A stretch of 64,000 nucleotides of DNA from Gordionus sp. m RMFG-2023 (GCF_954871325.1 NC_088775.1:16717561-16781560); one strand, 5' to 3'. Shown: positions 23,507-35,829, counted from the stretch's first letter. Notes: generated from the sequence alone by a model not told the origin. Made by a program: numbers and translations.

Positions 23507-25419
23507 CTGTAACAATAAAAATATTATTCGTATTCTTCTCTATTCAATTCTATCTTAAGCCATTTCGGGAAACGATGTAATCATTCTAAAATCCTTCTTG
23601 GTATTCAGTTATTTCCTGAGGCCTAACGCTTATCACAACCACTATTTCCCTGATGTAATCATACTTTTTATCAGGTAATTCTTCAACAGTTTTCCATAGG
23701 TTAATCTTTAATATACACTCAAAATCTCCCATATTATCCTTTGATTTCAATGTAATCCTATTCAAACAGAAATTTATAAATTAAAATTATATGTTATGCA
23801 GCATTTATCAGATTGGATTGTAAACAATATCCTAGTATTTTTTTTGATTTTCAATTTATGTTAATCTTTAGAAGCAAACATAAATAAATTTGCAAATCAT
23901 CATTGATTGTAATAATATTATATTTCAAATGTACGAGTTGGTTACCAATTTTTAAAATTGTTATACTGATTCTCTCATTTTATTCATAATACATAACAGC
24001 AGTCAAAATGCAATTAAGGAAAAAGCTATATACAAAAAAATAATGATAACATCTCCATAAATTTTAGGTAGCTATAGCTTAACCAGATATTATATTGTAT
24101 TAAACATACCTATAAAATCATTATTAAACATAAATAATTAATGAATAAAGTAATTCATAGTATATTACATTATACACATACTTTTTTTATTACATTAATA
24201 TTAAAATATATATGTAAAATCATTCAATTATAAATGTAATTTCTAATTTACTACAAGAGTGTCTATTTAATATATAAATGATTCTTTCCAAAAATATCAA
24301 TTATAGTCATTAGTTTTAGTTTTTTTACATTCTTTCATCATTATTGTTTAAAATACATTCATACAATTTTGGGGGGCAGGGGACTAAGAATATTTTTTAT
24401 TAGCTTAAAATGATATTGCAACAATGTAATATATTTCTAAAGGGAGGAGGAATTTCCCCTTGCCCTCACTCCTTTGGGTTTTGACTGATTAGTAGTAATT
24501 TTTTAGACACTTTATTTTGTGCCAGCTATACAAATTAATTAGATGTATTCTCAGCCAACAAATATATTCTTCTTAATAGATATAATTTGGTAAAAGTGAA
24601 TCTTAAAATTATTTAATTGCCCAGGCCAAGTTTTTTAGAAAATTGTGTTAAATTTAAAAAAATGGGGTTTCCTATATATAATTCTAATATGCTTGTATGC
24701 AAAAAGATTTAAATGGGTTTTAAAGAACCAAACCTACAATATTCGTAATGGTTTGGGTCTTTACTATTAATTAAAAATTACCTCAACACATTCTATTTAA
24801 ACAGTTAAAATTAAAAGTTCAATCTGTACCTAATATTGTAATCATACAAAAATAATATTATTATTACGGTTATTCTTGCTGAAAAAAAAATATCTCTTCA
24901 ATACTTTGGTGGGGTATATGAAACTCCAGGCATGCTGGAAATGATATTACATAAAAACGTTTAAATATTATGATCTGAGTTCTTCAGTAGCTTCATCAGA
25001 TGTATCTTAGAAATTATATCAAATTTCATATATTTTGTTTGAGTAGTTTTTAAGATATAAGCATTTTGTGACTGATTGAGGTTTGTGAGACCCCCCCCCC
25101 CCCCCCCCCCAGAGTAATTTTTAATTTTTTAAGAATTTTTTTTTTAAAAATTTTTAAAATTATAATACTAATTATAAAATTTTAAAAACAAAATTTAAAT
25201 ATCTTATATTTTGAATGAGATATATGAAAGAACGTAAATATCTCTGTAGGAGTTATTTTATTTTTATTTTTCACTAGCTGACTCATTTCTCAAATTATTT
25301 TTATCATTTATAATGATTTTTGCAGATTCTGAAACTAAATATATAATTATTTAAGATGTAATATCATTTTATTTGAGGTGATTATGGCAATATAATTAAT
25401 GGTGAAATGAAGATTTTAT
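23507..25419. other. Intergenic DNA, no gene seen
   Basis: AT-rich sequence with two GC-rich patches: 24367-24480, with GGGGGGCAGGGG facing CCCCTTGCCC like an eroded MITE, and an uninterrupted run of about 20 C at 25091-25110. No exon or RNA gene was recognised. Confidence 0.5.
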
Positions 25420-25975
25420 ATATGATAGTGATCATGATACACAATCTGAATTAGATGAAGAAGAAATGTTAGTTGAAGACAATAAACTTAATACTATTTA
25501 GTTAAATATGAAATCATTTATCATAGATATTTGTCTTTAAAATTAGCTAAAAAAATAAGTTTACTAAATGGAAAAAGGATCTTATCAAAGAATAAGAACT
25601 TATCAATAAAATTTAGTTATTCATCTGCCAAAAGTAAAAGAATCAGTGAAAGAAGCTGACACTTCAGAAAAATCTTTTGACTTGTTCATAACACCAAAAA
25701 TGATTGAAGAGATTATTTATCATAACAATGAAAAACTTAAAATTATATGTAAAAACTATACTGACCATTATGAAAGTTCTACTAAAGAAGTTGATGTAAC
25801 ACAATTTAAGACATTATTGGGAAATCTTTATTTAGCTGGAATTTTTAAATCTAACCATCAAAATAAAAAAAAAAATTTTTTTCAAATATGTAAAATAAAT
25901 TTATGTTTAGAACACATTAATGTTTTATGTAATAAATGTTTAAGGCCTAATAAGCAATACAGTCAAAATGTATGA
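25420..25975 (+). pseudogene. piggyBac-like transposase fragment
   Basis: After an acidic leader (YDSDHDTQSELDEEEM, near 25430) comes an open stretch at 25646-25975 with FDLFITPKMIEEIIYHNN and DVTQFKTLLGNLYLAGIF. These match the start of the DDE domain of piggyBac-family transposases, in which an L/F-x-LFFTDE-like helix precedes a helix ending in the GLL..G motif (from memory). The leader and the domain are separated by stops, and the catalytic Asp-containing parts downstream are missing. It is an old truncated copy; no TTAA-flanked termini were located. Confidence 0.65.
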
Positions 25976-26079
25976 ATTTAGATTTACAATTATGAAATCA
26001 TAAGAATTCGATATAACCTACTACGATAGGCATATCCAGAATATTGATAAGTTTGGGGGACAATTAGATAGGTTTTCCT

Positions 26080-26200
26080 CATAAATATTCTTGGAGATCT
26101 TTTGTCTAGGCCCTTAACTATGTTATATTTTTAAAAATAAATATTCTTGGAGATATTTTGTCTAGGCCCTTAACTATGTTATATTTTTATAAAAATATTG
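26080..26200. repeat. Tandem duplication of about 60 bp
   Basis: ATATTCTTGGAGAT.TTTTGT followed by CTAGGCCCTTAACTATGTTA occurs twice in a row with one or two differences. No function is inferred. Confidence 0.9.
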
Positions 26201-26249
26201 TATTTTTTTTAAAAAAATTTGAAATTTAGATCGTTATTTAAAAAATTAT

Positions 26250-26551
26250 ATTTAATTTTAATGTGGAATGCTCAAAAAGAATTACAAAAAATAATTAAAT
26301 TTTTTATTTTATTTTTATTACTAACTTTTTATCACTTAAATATTTAACATTTTGTGATCTATATATAACAAAATTAAATTTTTACACTTTTTACATTTTT
26401 TACATATTGAAATAATAAGTTCTTTAAAAGGTTATGTAAAAAAAGAATTTCGACAAGTTCGTCCTTATATTTTATAAAAAGTAAAAGAAAATTTACGAAA
26501 AGGTCATTTAATTTAAAATTATAAAGTTTATTCAGAATTCACATATTAACA
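26250..26551 (-). repeat. LTR (3' copy in element orientation)
   Basis: This direct repeat of the sequence at 28184-28463 includes the shared blocks CTCAAAAAGAA, CTAACTTTTTATCACTTAAA and AAAGAATTTCGACAAGTTC. It adjoins the purine tract on its inner side. Confidence 0.85.
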
Positions 26552-27650
26552 TTTCCCTCCTTTTTTAAATGTCATCTTTCCTCAGTTTCTTATCTTCACT
26601 TCCAGTCATTTGTTTCTCAATTGCTCCATTAGTCATTTGTTCATATATCTTGAGATTTTTTGTTTGGCCATCTGATTATCGTTTGTTGAATCGATTATCG
26701 AACATCGTTTATGAAACATCGTTGGTTGCACATCGTTGGTTGAACATTGCTTGTTGATTTGCTGTTTGTATTGATCATCCCATTCCTCTTTCAAAAATTT
26801 ATATATAAATTTTTTTACAAAATTTTTATTTATTTATAACAATCATTTTCTATGTCGTATCTCATATTCTCGCTTTTGAACTTGACTTTAAAATTTTAAA
26901 CTTGACTTTGACTTTTCAAATTTTGACCTTGAACTTGTTCACTACTTCCCCCCCCCCCCCCTCTAAAAATTTTTTCTCCTTTGTAGTATAATTTTCATTT
27001 GTTATTTAGTTCGTTGTTTAGCCTGAGTCATATTTTTCATTGGTTTGTTCTTAGCTTTTTATCCTTATCATCTAATCATTCGCTTGAACATCATCCTCAC
27101 ATTAGCTTGTTCATCTCGTTATTAATTATCATTTTTATCAATGTTTGTAAATATATATTATGATCAATATATCTCAAATAAAATAATTTTGAAATCATTG
27201 AAATGATAATGGAATAAATAATTTATCAGAATCATTCATACGAATAAGAATCATAATTTGGAATATAGAATAATAGAATATTTGGAATTATCTCATTTTA
27301 TATAATAATTTTTTATTATTTAATTATTTTTATTTTTAAATTTTAATCCTTTATTTTTCAATTTAAACAATTTTTTTATATCATAATTTATCTTCAACTT
27401 ATTCTTTATAAAAAAAATTCTCTTTCTCTTTCCATCTTCAACATACGATCTCCATATCGTACTCTTAAAAACTTTTTCAACATCAATATATTTAATCACC
27501 TTGCCTCTCTTTTTAATATTTGTTTTAATTTTCTTTATTTCTAAAGTTTTTTTAAATTTTTTATTATATTATTCTCTAATTTTTATTTCATTATTGTCTT
27601 TAATCACTATTATTTCATCAATTATTATCATATGATTTATTTCTTTTAAT

Positions 27651-28030
27651 TTATAACATTTCTTTTTTAACATTTGGTATTAATTTGCATAATTCAATTT
27701 TATTCAAGTTTTTATTATTTTGACTTTTAAAATTTTTAATAGGATAAGATATATTTGATCTAGTTTTTCCATTTATCTCTTTTACCTCTTTATAATCACA
27801 AAAATATTTTAATACAGATATTGCTTCTTCATAACTTGAAGCTCCATATATCGGTAACATTGTGTCCATAAGCAAATATAAGTCATCTGGTAAATTAAAT
27901 GTTAAACTCAAAACATCTTTACTCTCATGGTATGTTAAATAATTTCCGAATTCATCTATGGATTTTGTTTTATTCTTATTGTCCCAAATAGTTTTTTCAT
28001 ATTTTATTATATTTATTTTTTATTTTACAT
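27651..28030 (-). CDS. Open stretch inside the LTR retroelement, gag-like by position
   Basis: The stretch encodes roughly 120 residues, with KTIWDNKNKTKSIDEFGNY, SLTFNLPDDLYLLMDTMLP and SSYEEAISVLKYFCDYKEV. I do not recognise a family. Its position after the putative primer-binding site suggests a capsid-type (gag-like) product, but no zinc knuckle was seen. It is treated as part of a fossil element. Confidence 0.4.
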
Positions 28031-28183
28031 TTTAATCATCTCTTACGTGTTTTTAGAATTATATTAACATCATTTTCCATAATTCTCTTTCTTCTAGCTT
28101 CACCATGTTCCAGTATCTAAAATCATTTCTAAAAATTTTTTTATATATATTTCAATTGGTAGTGTAATAATTATCTGCCACCA

Positions 28184-28463
28184 TTTTAATTTTAATGGAA
28201 GGCTCAAAAAGAAATAGAAAAAATAATTAAAATTTTATTTTATTACTAACTTTTTATCACTTAAATATTTAACATTTTGTGCTCTATATATATACAATTT
28301 AATTTTTACACTTTTTACATATTGAAATAATAAGTTTTTTAAAAGGTATAAAAAAAGAATTTCGACAAGTTCATCCTTATATTTTATAAAAAGTAAAAGA
28401 AAATTTACGAAAAGGTCGTTTAATTTAAAATTATAACGTTTATTCAAAATTCACATATTAACA
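28184..28463 (-). repeat. LTR (5' copy in element orientation)
   Basis: It matches 26250-26551 along its length with scattered substitutions and small length changes. The putative primer-binding site lies just inside it at about 28175-28183. Confidence 0.85.
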
Positions 28464-28499
28464 ATTATTTTCCTTCAAATTATTGCTTAGTGATATAAA

Positions 28500-28640
28500 A
28501 TGTACATTTTTGACGGAGAGGTGGGTGGTGTGTGTAGGAAGCACATTTTTATTATACTAAAATGATAATTATGAGAATAGGAAAATTTTCGAAGGTGGGA
28601 CCCTCTCCCACCTTGATTAGGCCTATACCTCATAAATTTT
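28500..28640. repeat. GC-rich MITE remnant
   Basis: GGAGAGGTGGGTGGTG at the left faces CCACCTTGATTAGGCC at the right. The outer TAGGCCTATACC resembles the termini of the MITE at 22869-23212. The boundaries are not exact. Confidence 0.35.
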
Positions 28641-29074
28641 AAAACTAAACACCTTGCAAATCATTTGATTCTAGTAATAGAATGATAAAATAAGCAAATT
28701 TTTATCTATTAAGAAGCTAAAAATATCCTCATTAAAATACTTAAAAATTGTAACTTTTTTCCTAGACCATTCTAATAAACTTATTATTTAAAATATATGG
28801 TTAATCTTATTTATTATTAAAATCTTTATCATAAAGTATTTTTTATAATTTATCTTAATAAATAATGAAATATTAAAATATTTTAAAAATAACCTGAAGA
28901 TTTTTTTTTTGAAAGAAAGATATAATTTTAATTTCATATTTTTTTTACTTACATTGAATCAATTGTTCGAGAATTATTATTTTTTAAATTATAACATAAT
29001 TTTGATTTTATTTATGGATAATTCCACATTTATCTTTATTTATCCTATAAAGAATTTATCATCTATCCTTTTAA

Positions 29075-29624
29075 ATGGCATCTACAGAAGAAAGTGAGTT
29101 TTTAAATCTAGATCAGGGGGATTTCGGATTTCCAGCAATCAAATTTAATGACGAAAATAAAGACACTTCAAAAATTATGAGTATATTTAACCCTTCAGAT
29201 AATTTAACAAAAGAGGAAGATGATATAGTATAGAAATTTAACTGTTAAATTAATTTTAATTTTAGGATTTAGATGAAACCTTGACAGAAAGATTACTTGG
29301 ATTGACTGAAATGTTTCCTGAAAAATTACGAACAACTGTGTCTTATGGCCTAAAAAATTTATCATCTACTAGTAAGGTTCTTTTCCATCTTACTAGGCAG
29401 GGTCTTTGGTTGATATTTTCCTCAGCAACTATATTGGTTGTTCCATTGTCAATTGAAACTATGCGAACTCATATGGAACAAGATATAATTAAACAGCAAC
29501 AAACAGTATAATTTTTTATAGCTAATCATTATTAATTATTTGTTTAAAGGTTTTACTAGGCCCAAATGCCCATATATCTAATTTACCTTTGCACCTACCA
29601 TCAATACCCCCCAATATATCTTGA
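29075..29624 (+). CDS. TOMM22: TOMM22, mitochondrial import receptor subunit
   Basis: TOMM22 is the central receptor and organiser of the outer-membrane TOM translocase. Three exons join in frame: 29075-29227, 29266-29505 and 29550-29624 (stop TGA), giving 155 residues; animal TOMM22 has about 140. Residues 1-50 are acidic (MASTEESEFLNLDQGDFG, EEDD), fitting the cytosolic presequence-binding region. Next comes the family signature DETLTERLLGLTEMFPEKLR. A single membrane helix follows (LWLIFSSATILVVPLSIET), with a basic side before it. The intermembrane-space tail is Gln-rich and has the conserved VLLGPN that closes the animal protein. The two introns are 38 and 44 bp, both phase 0, with GT..AG ends. 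The ATG at 29075 was chosen because it opens the acidic domain. The arginine/lysine-flanked single TM and VLLGPN make the assignment secure. Confidence 0.93.
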
Positions 29625-30214
29625 TATTCATAAAAAAATTTATTGAAAATTGTCAAATAAATGAATCATTTTTTATTCTCTCCTTTTTTCTTCATATATT
29701 CCATCTTTCTTTCTTTCATGTAATCCTGTGAAATAAAAATTTAGAATTAATAAAAATGCAATAATGTTTTCATAAGATAAATATATTTAGGTTAATAAAT
29801 AAATAATATACTGATATTTTTGAGGCACATAAAAAAAACCTTAAGTATTTTTAGAAAATATTCCGTTTTGATCAGTATAAAATTAGTATTTAGTTAGTAT
29901 AAATAATAAAATATCCGATAAATACAAAATTAGTCAGTATTTTTAGTTTGGTTCAAAAATAAATTTCATCACTCCTTCTATTCGTGCCCATAATTTTCTG
30001 AGTTATGCATATATTTTTAGATGTGACACATCATCAAGATGTAGTCAAGGAGGGGCAAGTAGTTCCCCCACTGATTTTTTAAAAAATTAGCATATTCCTA
30101 GCAGAAATTCTCAGTGAGGTAAGAAGAATGCCCTTCAAAAAATTTTTATAATGGTATATTAGCATATTAATATTATTTATCATGAAATAAACAAAATGGT
30201 AGTATATAATGTTA
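29625..30214. other. Intergenic DNA after TOMM22
   Basis: No gene seen. A small GC-rich patch at 30045-30130 (TCAAGGAGGGGCAAGTAG ... CCCCCACTG) resembles the short MITEs. Confidence 0.5.
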
Positions 30215-30405
30215 AAAAGCCAGATTTGGGTTGATTTCAAAATGGCCCTATTAAGATTTTACACAAAATAATATTGGTAAGTCTTGAGATTTGGCAAATA
30301 ATAGATGCCTTTCTGCAATCTATTAGCAAAATCACCAGGCTTACATAATATTATTTTGGTTATAATCTAAATCTGGCCATTTTTAAAATTTTACCCAAAT
30401 CAAGC
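30215..30405. mobile_element. Palindromic MITE family, copy C
   Basis: The left arm (AGCCAGATTTGGGTTGATTT, AAAATGGCCCT, TTAAGATTTTA) pairs with the right arm (TATAATCTAAATCTGGCCAT, then TTTACCCAAATCAAGC). The centre GAGATTTGGCAAATAATAGATG.CTTTCTGCAA matches the other copies of this family. Confidence 0.65.
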
Positions 30406-30529
30406 TTTTTTCTTAAAAAAGAATATTCATTAAAAATATTACAATGTCATTGTATCCGTCCTGTGGGCTATTTACTAGCACCCTACAAGGAGTGCATATA
30501 TTAGTGAATGGTGAACTTAGTGTTGTATG

Positions 30530-30625
30530 GTTGGTTGTGTAAAACCCAGACCCGGGGTTTGGGTCTAAAAAATCGAACAAACCAGCTCTGAGCACGAACC
30601 CCGAGCATAGACCCAGGGTTCAGGT
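30530..30625. repeat. GC-rich repeat, inverted partner of 35365-35430
   Basis: It contains GACCCGGGGTTTGGGTC and GCTCTGAGCACGAACCCCGA. The block CTCTGAGCACGAACCC occurs in the opposite orientation at about 35410-35426. The pair encloses the LINE at 31.8-34.7 kb. Confidence 0.6.
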
Positions 30626-31807
30626 GAATGTTATTCCAAATAGTTCAAATAAAAAATATTTACCAAAAATATAAACAGCAAAATCATTGGCATTTTCTAT
30701 GGTTAGATAACAGTAAAATCCTGCAAACACTCAGCTTAGGGTTAAAGATTTTTTAATCAAGACCACTTAGGGCTTAGAAATACCAAAAAAATAGGATTAA
30801 AATGAATTATTATGTTGTTAGCCGAGCAATTAATTCCAGCTATACCATCCTAAGAATTAGATACGAACATTCTGGCCGGATTTGTTTAATTTCATCGCTA
30901 TTTTTTAAAAACGTATTGATTTTTTTTTTAATTTTAGAAATATATGTTAGACAAGTACATTTAATAAAATTAGTTTATAAATTCAGCAAAATTGAGCTTG
31001 AATGGGATATTTAGAATACTTTTGGAACTTTTTATTAAGGGGGGGGGGGGTTATAAAAAAGCACCTTTATTCCTGCATATTCTGAAGTCAACATATATAA
31101 AATGTTCAATTTACACTTTTTATAATAATTAACTTCAAAAATATAAAAAAAACTTAATTTATTTTTAATAAAAAAAATATTTTCCTAAAATAAAATTATC
31201 TAAGTAAATAACTAAAAAAATAATTTATAAAAAACTTCAAAAATATAGAAAAAATGCATGTGGCTGCCATTTTTCATCACAAAAATTAAAAATTTAAAAC
31301 ATAATTTCTTTTTATTATTTAAACATGATGTTTACTTTAATCTTTATTTTTTGTCCATATTTAATTTCAATATGTATTATAAATTAAAATAAAATCTTAC
31401 CTTGTTTACCCCCTATATTGTATATTTAAAAATAATATAATACATGTTTCACTTCAATGTAATAGGAAATTATGTGGAGGAGAAATTTGTTTACAAATCT
31501 ATCCATGAAACAAAAATATTAATTTTTTAATTCAAGTACATTTTATTTAAAGCACTTGTTAAATATAGATAAGTAACAAAAATTTCTTCTTTAAAGCCAC
31601 ATTAATACTTCCATATATTGATAAACGTTTTTGCCATAGCTATAAATTCAAAATCAGTTGATAATTTATATTATCATTTTAGGAGCATTTAACTATGAAT
31701 TCAAAATCAGCTGATAATTATTATTATCATAGGATTATAAGTCTACATAATTAAAGATCAAAATTTTATATATCAAGTATTATCTTTGTAAAACATAGTT
31801 TCTAATT

Positions 31808-34740
31808 ATGTTTCATGCCCCTCTTGTGGCAAATTATCATTCCTTACTAAATCAGGTAAACTTTCACTTCATGGTCCCAGATCTTCAAGATGTTCTACAT
31901 CTGGATTTCTCTCTTAATCCCTCTTTACCACCTTCTAGCTTCCCAGCCTTATTCTCTAATCCTGTTCTGCCAACCTTAAGTAATAACGACCCAATAAGCA
32001 ATAATGACCTTGATAATGTTCCTCAATCACTTTGGATCCAGAACATCATGACTAATCCATTCATGCCTACAATCTCAAGAATACCTCGTGGTGCTCGCTT
32101 TTTGACAGCCCAAAAAATTACTTGATCTTATTGTTTTGCTTAATAACAACATCGACGATTCAGAAAATTGGAAAGATCTATTCTTTTTCACCCCTACTCA
32201 TCTGAGTTCTCCTTTTCATAAAGATAACCTATCACGCCAAATTAAAAACTCTTTTGATCCTAACGCCTTACCTTGCTCCTTATTCACTATTTTTTTGCTT
32301 AATAACAACAACAACAATTCAGAGAATTGGAAAGATCTATTCTTTTTCAACCCTACTCATCTGAGTTCTCCTTCTCGTAGATAACCTATCACGCCAAATT
32401 AAAAACTCTTGATCCTAGCGCCTTACTTTGCTCCCTATTCACTTAAAAACAAATCAGCAACTTTCAACAACCCTCAATGTCCCAGAAAACAAAATTGATT
32501 GAAAAAAAAATCAATTTATGCAACATTAAAAGTGCACCGCACCAAACATTGCAGTTTCAAATGATGTGTTTACCACAAATGACCATTCAACTATACAATC
32601 CCTTTTATCTAAACATCCTCAAGAATATATTGCCCTTACAGTTGCCACCACCATATCCCCAGACCCACTTCAAGTTCCGAAATCATCAAGGCTATTAAAT
32701 CATTTAAAAAGGACTCAGCTGGAGGGTTAGATGGTTTCCGAGCAATTTACCTAATCATCCATTCCTTGCCACCAAAGCCTAATATCAGCCTTTACCATAC
32801 TTCATAATAACATCTTTAATAACCTTGTTCCACCATGCATTCTACCCTTAATTTTTGGTGCTCGACTCATTGCGCTATCTAAAAAGGTTGGAGGCATTCG
32901 CCACATTGATATTGGGTCTTCCGAAGAATTATATCCAAAATCATTTGTTGGCAATTAAAGACAAAACTTTCAAATATTTTACTTCCTCGTCAATTAGGTT
33001 TTAGTATTCCTGCAGGGTGTGAAACTGCTTCACACATCACACGCCATCTACTCCAACAATCAAACAACTTTTTTTTAAAATTAGATTTTAACAATGCATT
33101 CAGCTCCCTTAAGAGAGAACATTTCATTCCTTTTTTAACACATTCCCAGAATATTAAACGTATATATCAGCTTACTATGGTCAAGTGTCTTTTTAATTTC
33201 ATGAAACGACTATAGAATCCTGTCAAGGAATACAACAAGGGGACCCCTTGGGCCCAGCTATCTTTTGTGAGGCTATTAACATAAACAACAAATGCAATGC
33301 CATTTTAAAGGTATTTAGATGATGGTACAGTTGCAGGACCTTACGATGAATTAATTAAAATTCCATATATCATTTCTGATCTCACTCCCACTACTGGGCT
33401 TTCCCTCAATCAAATAATGCGAATTTTATATGCACAACAATTTATATCCCATTCCTGATAACTTTTCTATAATTGAGAAATCAAACTTTACTCATTTAGG
33501 CTCACCTATTGGAAGCAAAGCAACAATATCCAATTTGACGACCGATTTCAGAAAATCTTAGGTTTTTACCATCTCATCATTCATTCTTTCTCCTAAAGAA
33601 TTTCCTTTATATTCCAAAAATATTGCGTGCCTGTCGTTATGCTCCTCTTTTCCAATTCCCAGACATGCTACTAGATTTAGAACTTAAAGTTAAAATATCT
33701 CTTAAATCAATACTCAACTCAAATTCTCCACCATTTGCTGGAAGCAAGCCGCTCTTCCGTGTAAACTTGGGGGTATAGGCTTTCGATCCCCTGCCTCACT
33801 GAGTATTGTAGCTTTCTCTCATCATTCGCCAAAAGTCAAACAATTACTAAAATTTTTACCACCACTACAGATCCCCATCTGGAAATGGCACTAGACCTAT
33901 GGAAGTCGAACGCTCTTAATGCTTACTTTCCTTTATCCTCCAGACAACAAGATTGGGACTTACCTTAAATCCAGCATTCCGTTGAATATCTTTACTCGAA
34001 TGTTGCGTTGAAGGACATTTCTTTGATCTTTAACCCAGATATTTCCTCCTCAATAAATCAAAGTATTGATTACTCCCCCCTTCCCATTAAATCAAAGTAG
34101 TAATTCTCCATCATCATTTCAACACGGGATATGAATGGCTTGAGGCTATCCCTAGCTCCAACCTTGGTTTGCTTCTTTCCAACGAAGAACTTCGGGTAGG
34201 AATAGGTCTTCGTTTAAGCTGTGATATCGTCACACCCTCATCTTGCAAACAGTGTCAGCTGCCTATCGACAGTCTAGGCCATCACCCTCTTCACTGCCAT
34301 TTCTCTAAAGGCCGCTATCCACGCCACCAAGCAATAAATTCAATAATTGCTAGAACTCTCCGTTCAGCTAATATTCCATCAACTTTGGAACCTGTACGTC
34401 TAATTTCGGGGAAAATATCAGGCCTGACGTAATGACTCTTATCCCATGTATCAGAGGAATCCCGCTAGCTTGGGATCGTTGATCGTTTTGCACCATCCTC
34501 TTGCACTAATTCCTTAGTTAGGGCGGAAATTAGAAAGATCAATAAATACATTACCATTCCCAATATTATTCTAACCCCGATTGTTTCTGACACAATCGGT
34601 GCTTTTGGACCTAGAGCATTGGAATTTTTCAAGGAGCTCGGCCAAAAGATGCGCTTAATTTCGTGACACTCAGAAAGGTTTTTACCTACGCCAACGAATC
34701 TCAATGGAAATTTGTAGGTCGCATAGTATATCAATCCATG
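31808..34740 (+). mobile_element. Broken LINE with reverse transcriptase and endonuclease-like tail
   Basis: A long run of coding fragments lies on + in shifting frames. In order: SRIPRGARFLTAQKLL near 32070; ENWKDLFFF.PTHLSSP, duplicated in tandem at about 32150 and 32320; AIKSFKKDSAGGLDGF near 32690; the reverse transcriptase motifs KLDFNNAF (about 33080), QQGDPLGP (about 33233) and YLDD (33312-33323); a PKILRACRYAPLF stretch near 33620; GYEWLEAIPSSNLGLLLS near 34130; a Cys/His segment CKQCQLPIDSLGHHPLHC (about 34232); and RHQAINSIIARTLRSANIPS. This order suits a LINE with a CCHC plus restriction-like endonuclease end. At least six frame changes or stops make it inactive. Related tails occur at 350-1016, 48135-48800, 50440-50520 and 63030-63520. 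Confidence 0.8.
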
Positions 34741-35829
34741 GTGCCATAACCTAGATGCACCTCCTCATGTTCTTTCTCTTTTCTTTTCTTTTATTACATT
34801 ACAGTATTTTATAACCTTTTTTTAAATTAAATAATAAGATTTTTATAATTTTATATAGCTTATCCTTTTATTGTAAATTGTATACGTTTTAAATCGGAAT
34901 TTTATTTAAATTATAAATATGTATACTTGAAACTTTTTAATAAAATAATTTCACACAAAAAAATAATAATAATATATATACATATTATTAAAAGAAAAGT
35001 AAAAGAAATATATTTTTTATTTATTAATTTTATTTTTTATATATTATTTTAAAAAAAAGAAAGAAAAGTCACTGTAGTGTAGTATTTATATTTTGATTTA
35101 AAAATTTCAAATAAATAAAATATATTATCTTAACCTAATATTATATTAGTAGTAATTGAATTGAGCTTTTATAGCTTAATTTCAAGTATTATATATTTAT
35201 AATTAATGACCAAGAATATTAACATTGGGGGGGGGGGGGGTTACGAGTAGAAATATATTTATTTTCAAAATTTGATTTAAATAAAAAAGCTTTAATTATT
35301 AATTAGAATGTATATTAAGATTTGATTTGAGATTAGTAAATGAGATTTATTTTACTTTTAATTTATTCGAACCCCGGGTGTAAACAATCGGTGGGTCTGA
35401 ACTCCGGGTTCGTGCTCAGAGCAGGCCTGAGGACATAATTGGGTCGTAAATTTTACTACCAAGTAAATTAACAACACTAGGTGAACTATACTAGGCCATT
35501 TACAAGATACAACAAAAAGATGTTTGCGTAAAAAAATTTGAAAACATGCCTGTTCAGATGCATACAAAGTTTCTGAAAAAGGCTATGAAACGAAATAAAA
35601 AAAATACTGATAACCAAAACAAGATAATATTTAATTCTACATATTATTTTACAAAAGCAAATTGTCCATTTGTAGATTTTAGTCGTTCGTAGATTTGCAT
35701 GAGCATGATGATTTAAACCCGGGATATATTATGCATTCTAGTTATTCAGGTTTGTTAATAATTAAATTATTTCCAAAGAAATGCATATAAAAATTGTAAA
35801 TAATATCAATTTACAATTCAAAATCGCTA
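34741..35829. other. DNA without a gene; poly-G run and GC-rich repeat
   Basis: It holds a run of 14 G near 35227-35240, and at 35365-35430 the GC-rich block ACTCCGGGTTCGTGCTCAGA, which is inverted relative to 30530-30625. Nothing coding was seen. Confidence 0.55.

Larger units (their letters stand above)
26250..28463 (-). mobile_element. Compact LTR retroelement, both LTRs present (fossil)
   Basis: Two direct repeats of about 300 and 280 bp (26250-26551 and 28184-28463) enclose about 1.63 kb. Read on the minus strand, each repeat starts TGTTAATATGTG. A purine tract AAAAAAGGAGGG lies just before the downstream repeat. TGGTGGCAG, a plausible tRNA primer-binding site, follows the upstream repeat. 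The 5-bp sequence ATTAT flanks both outer ends (26245-26249 and 28464-28468). The interior carries one short open stretch and no visible reverse transcriptase, so it is a non-autonomous element. The LTRs differ at about one position in ten by eye, so the insertion is old. The interior is eroded. Confidence 0.8.
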
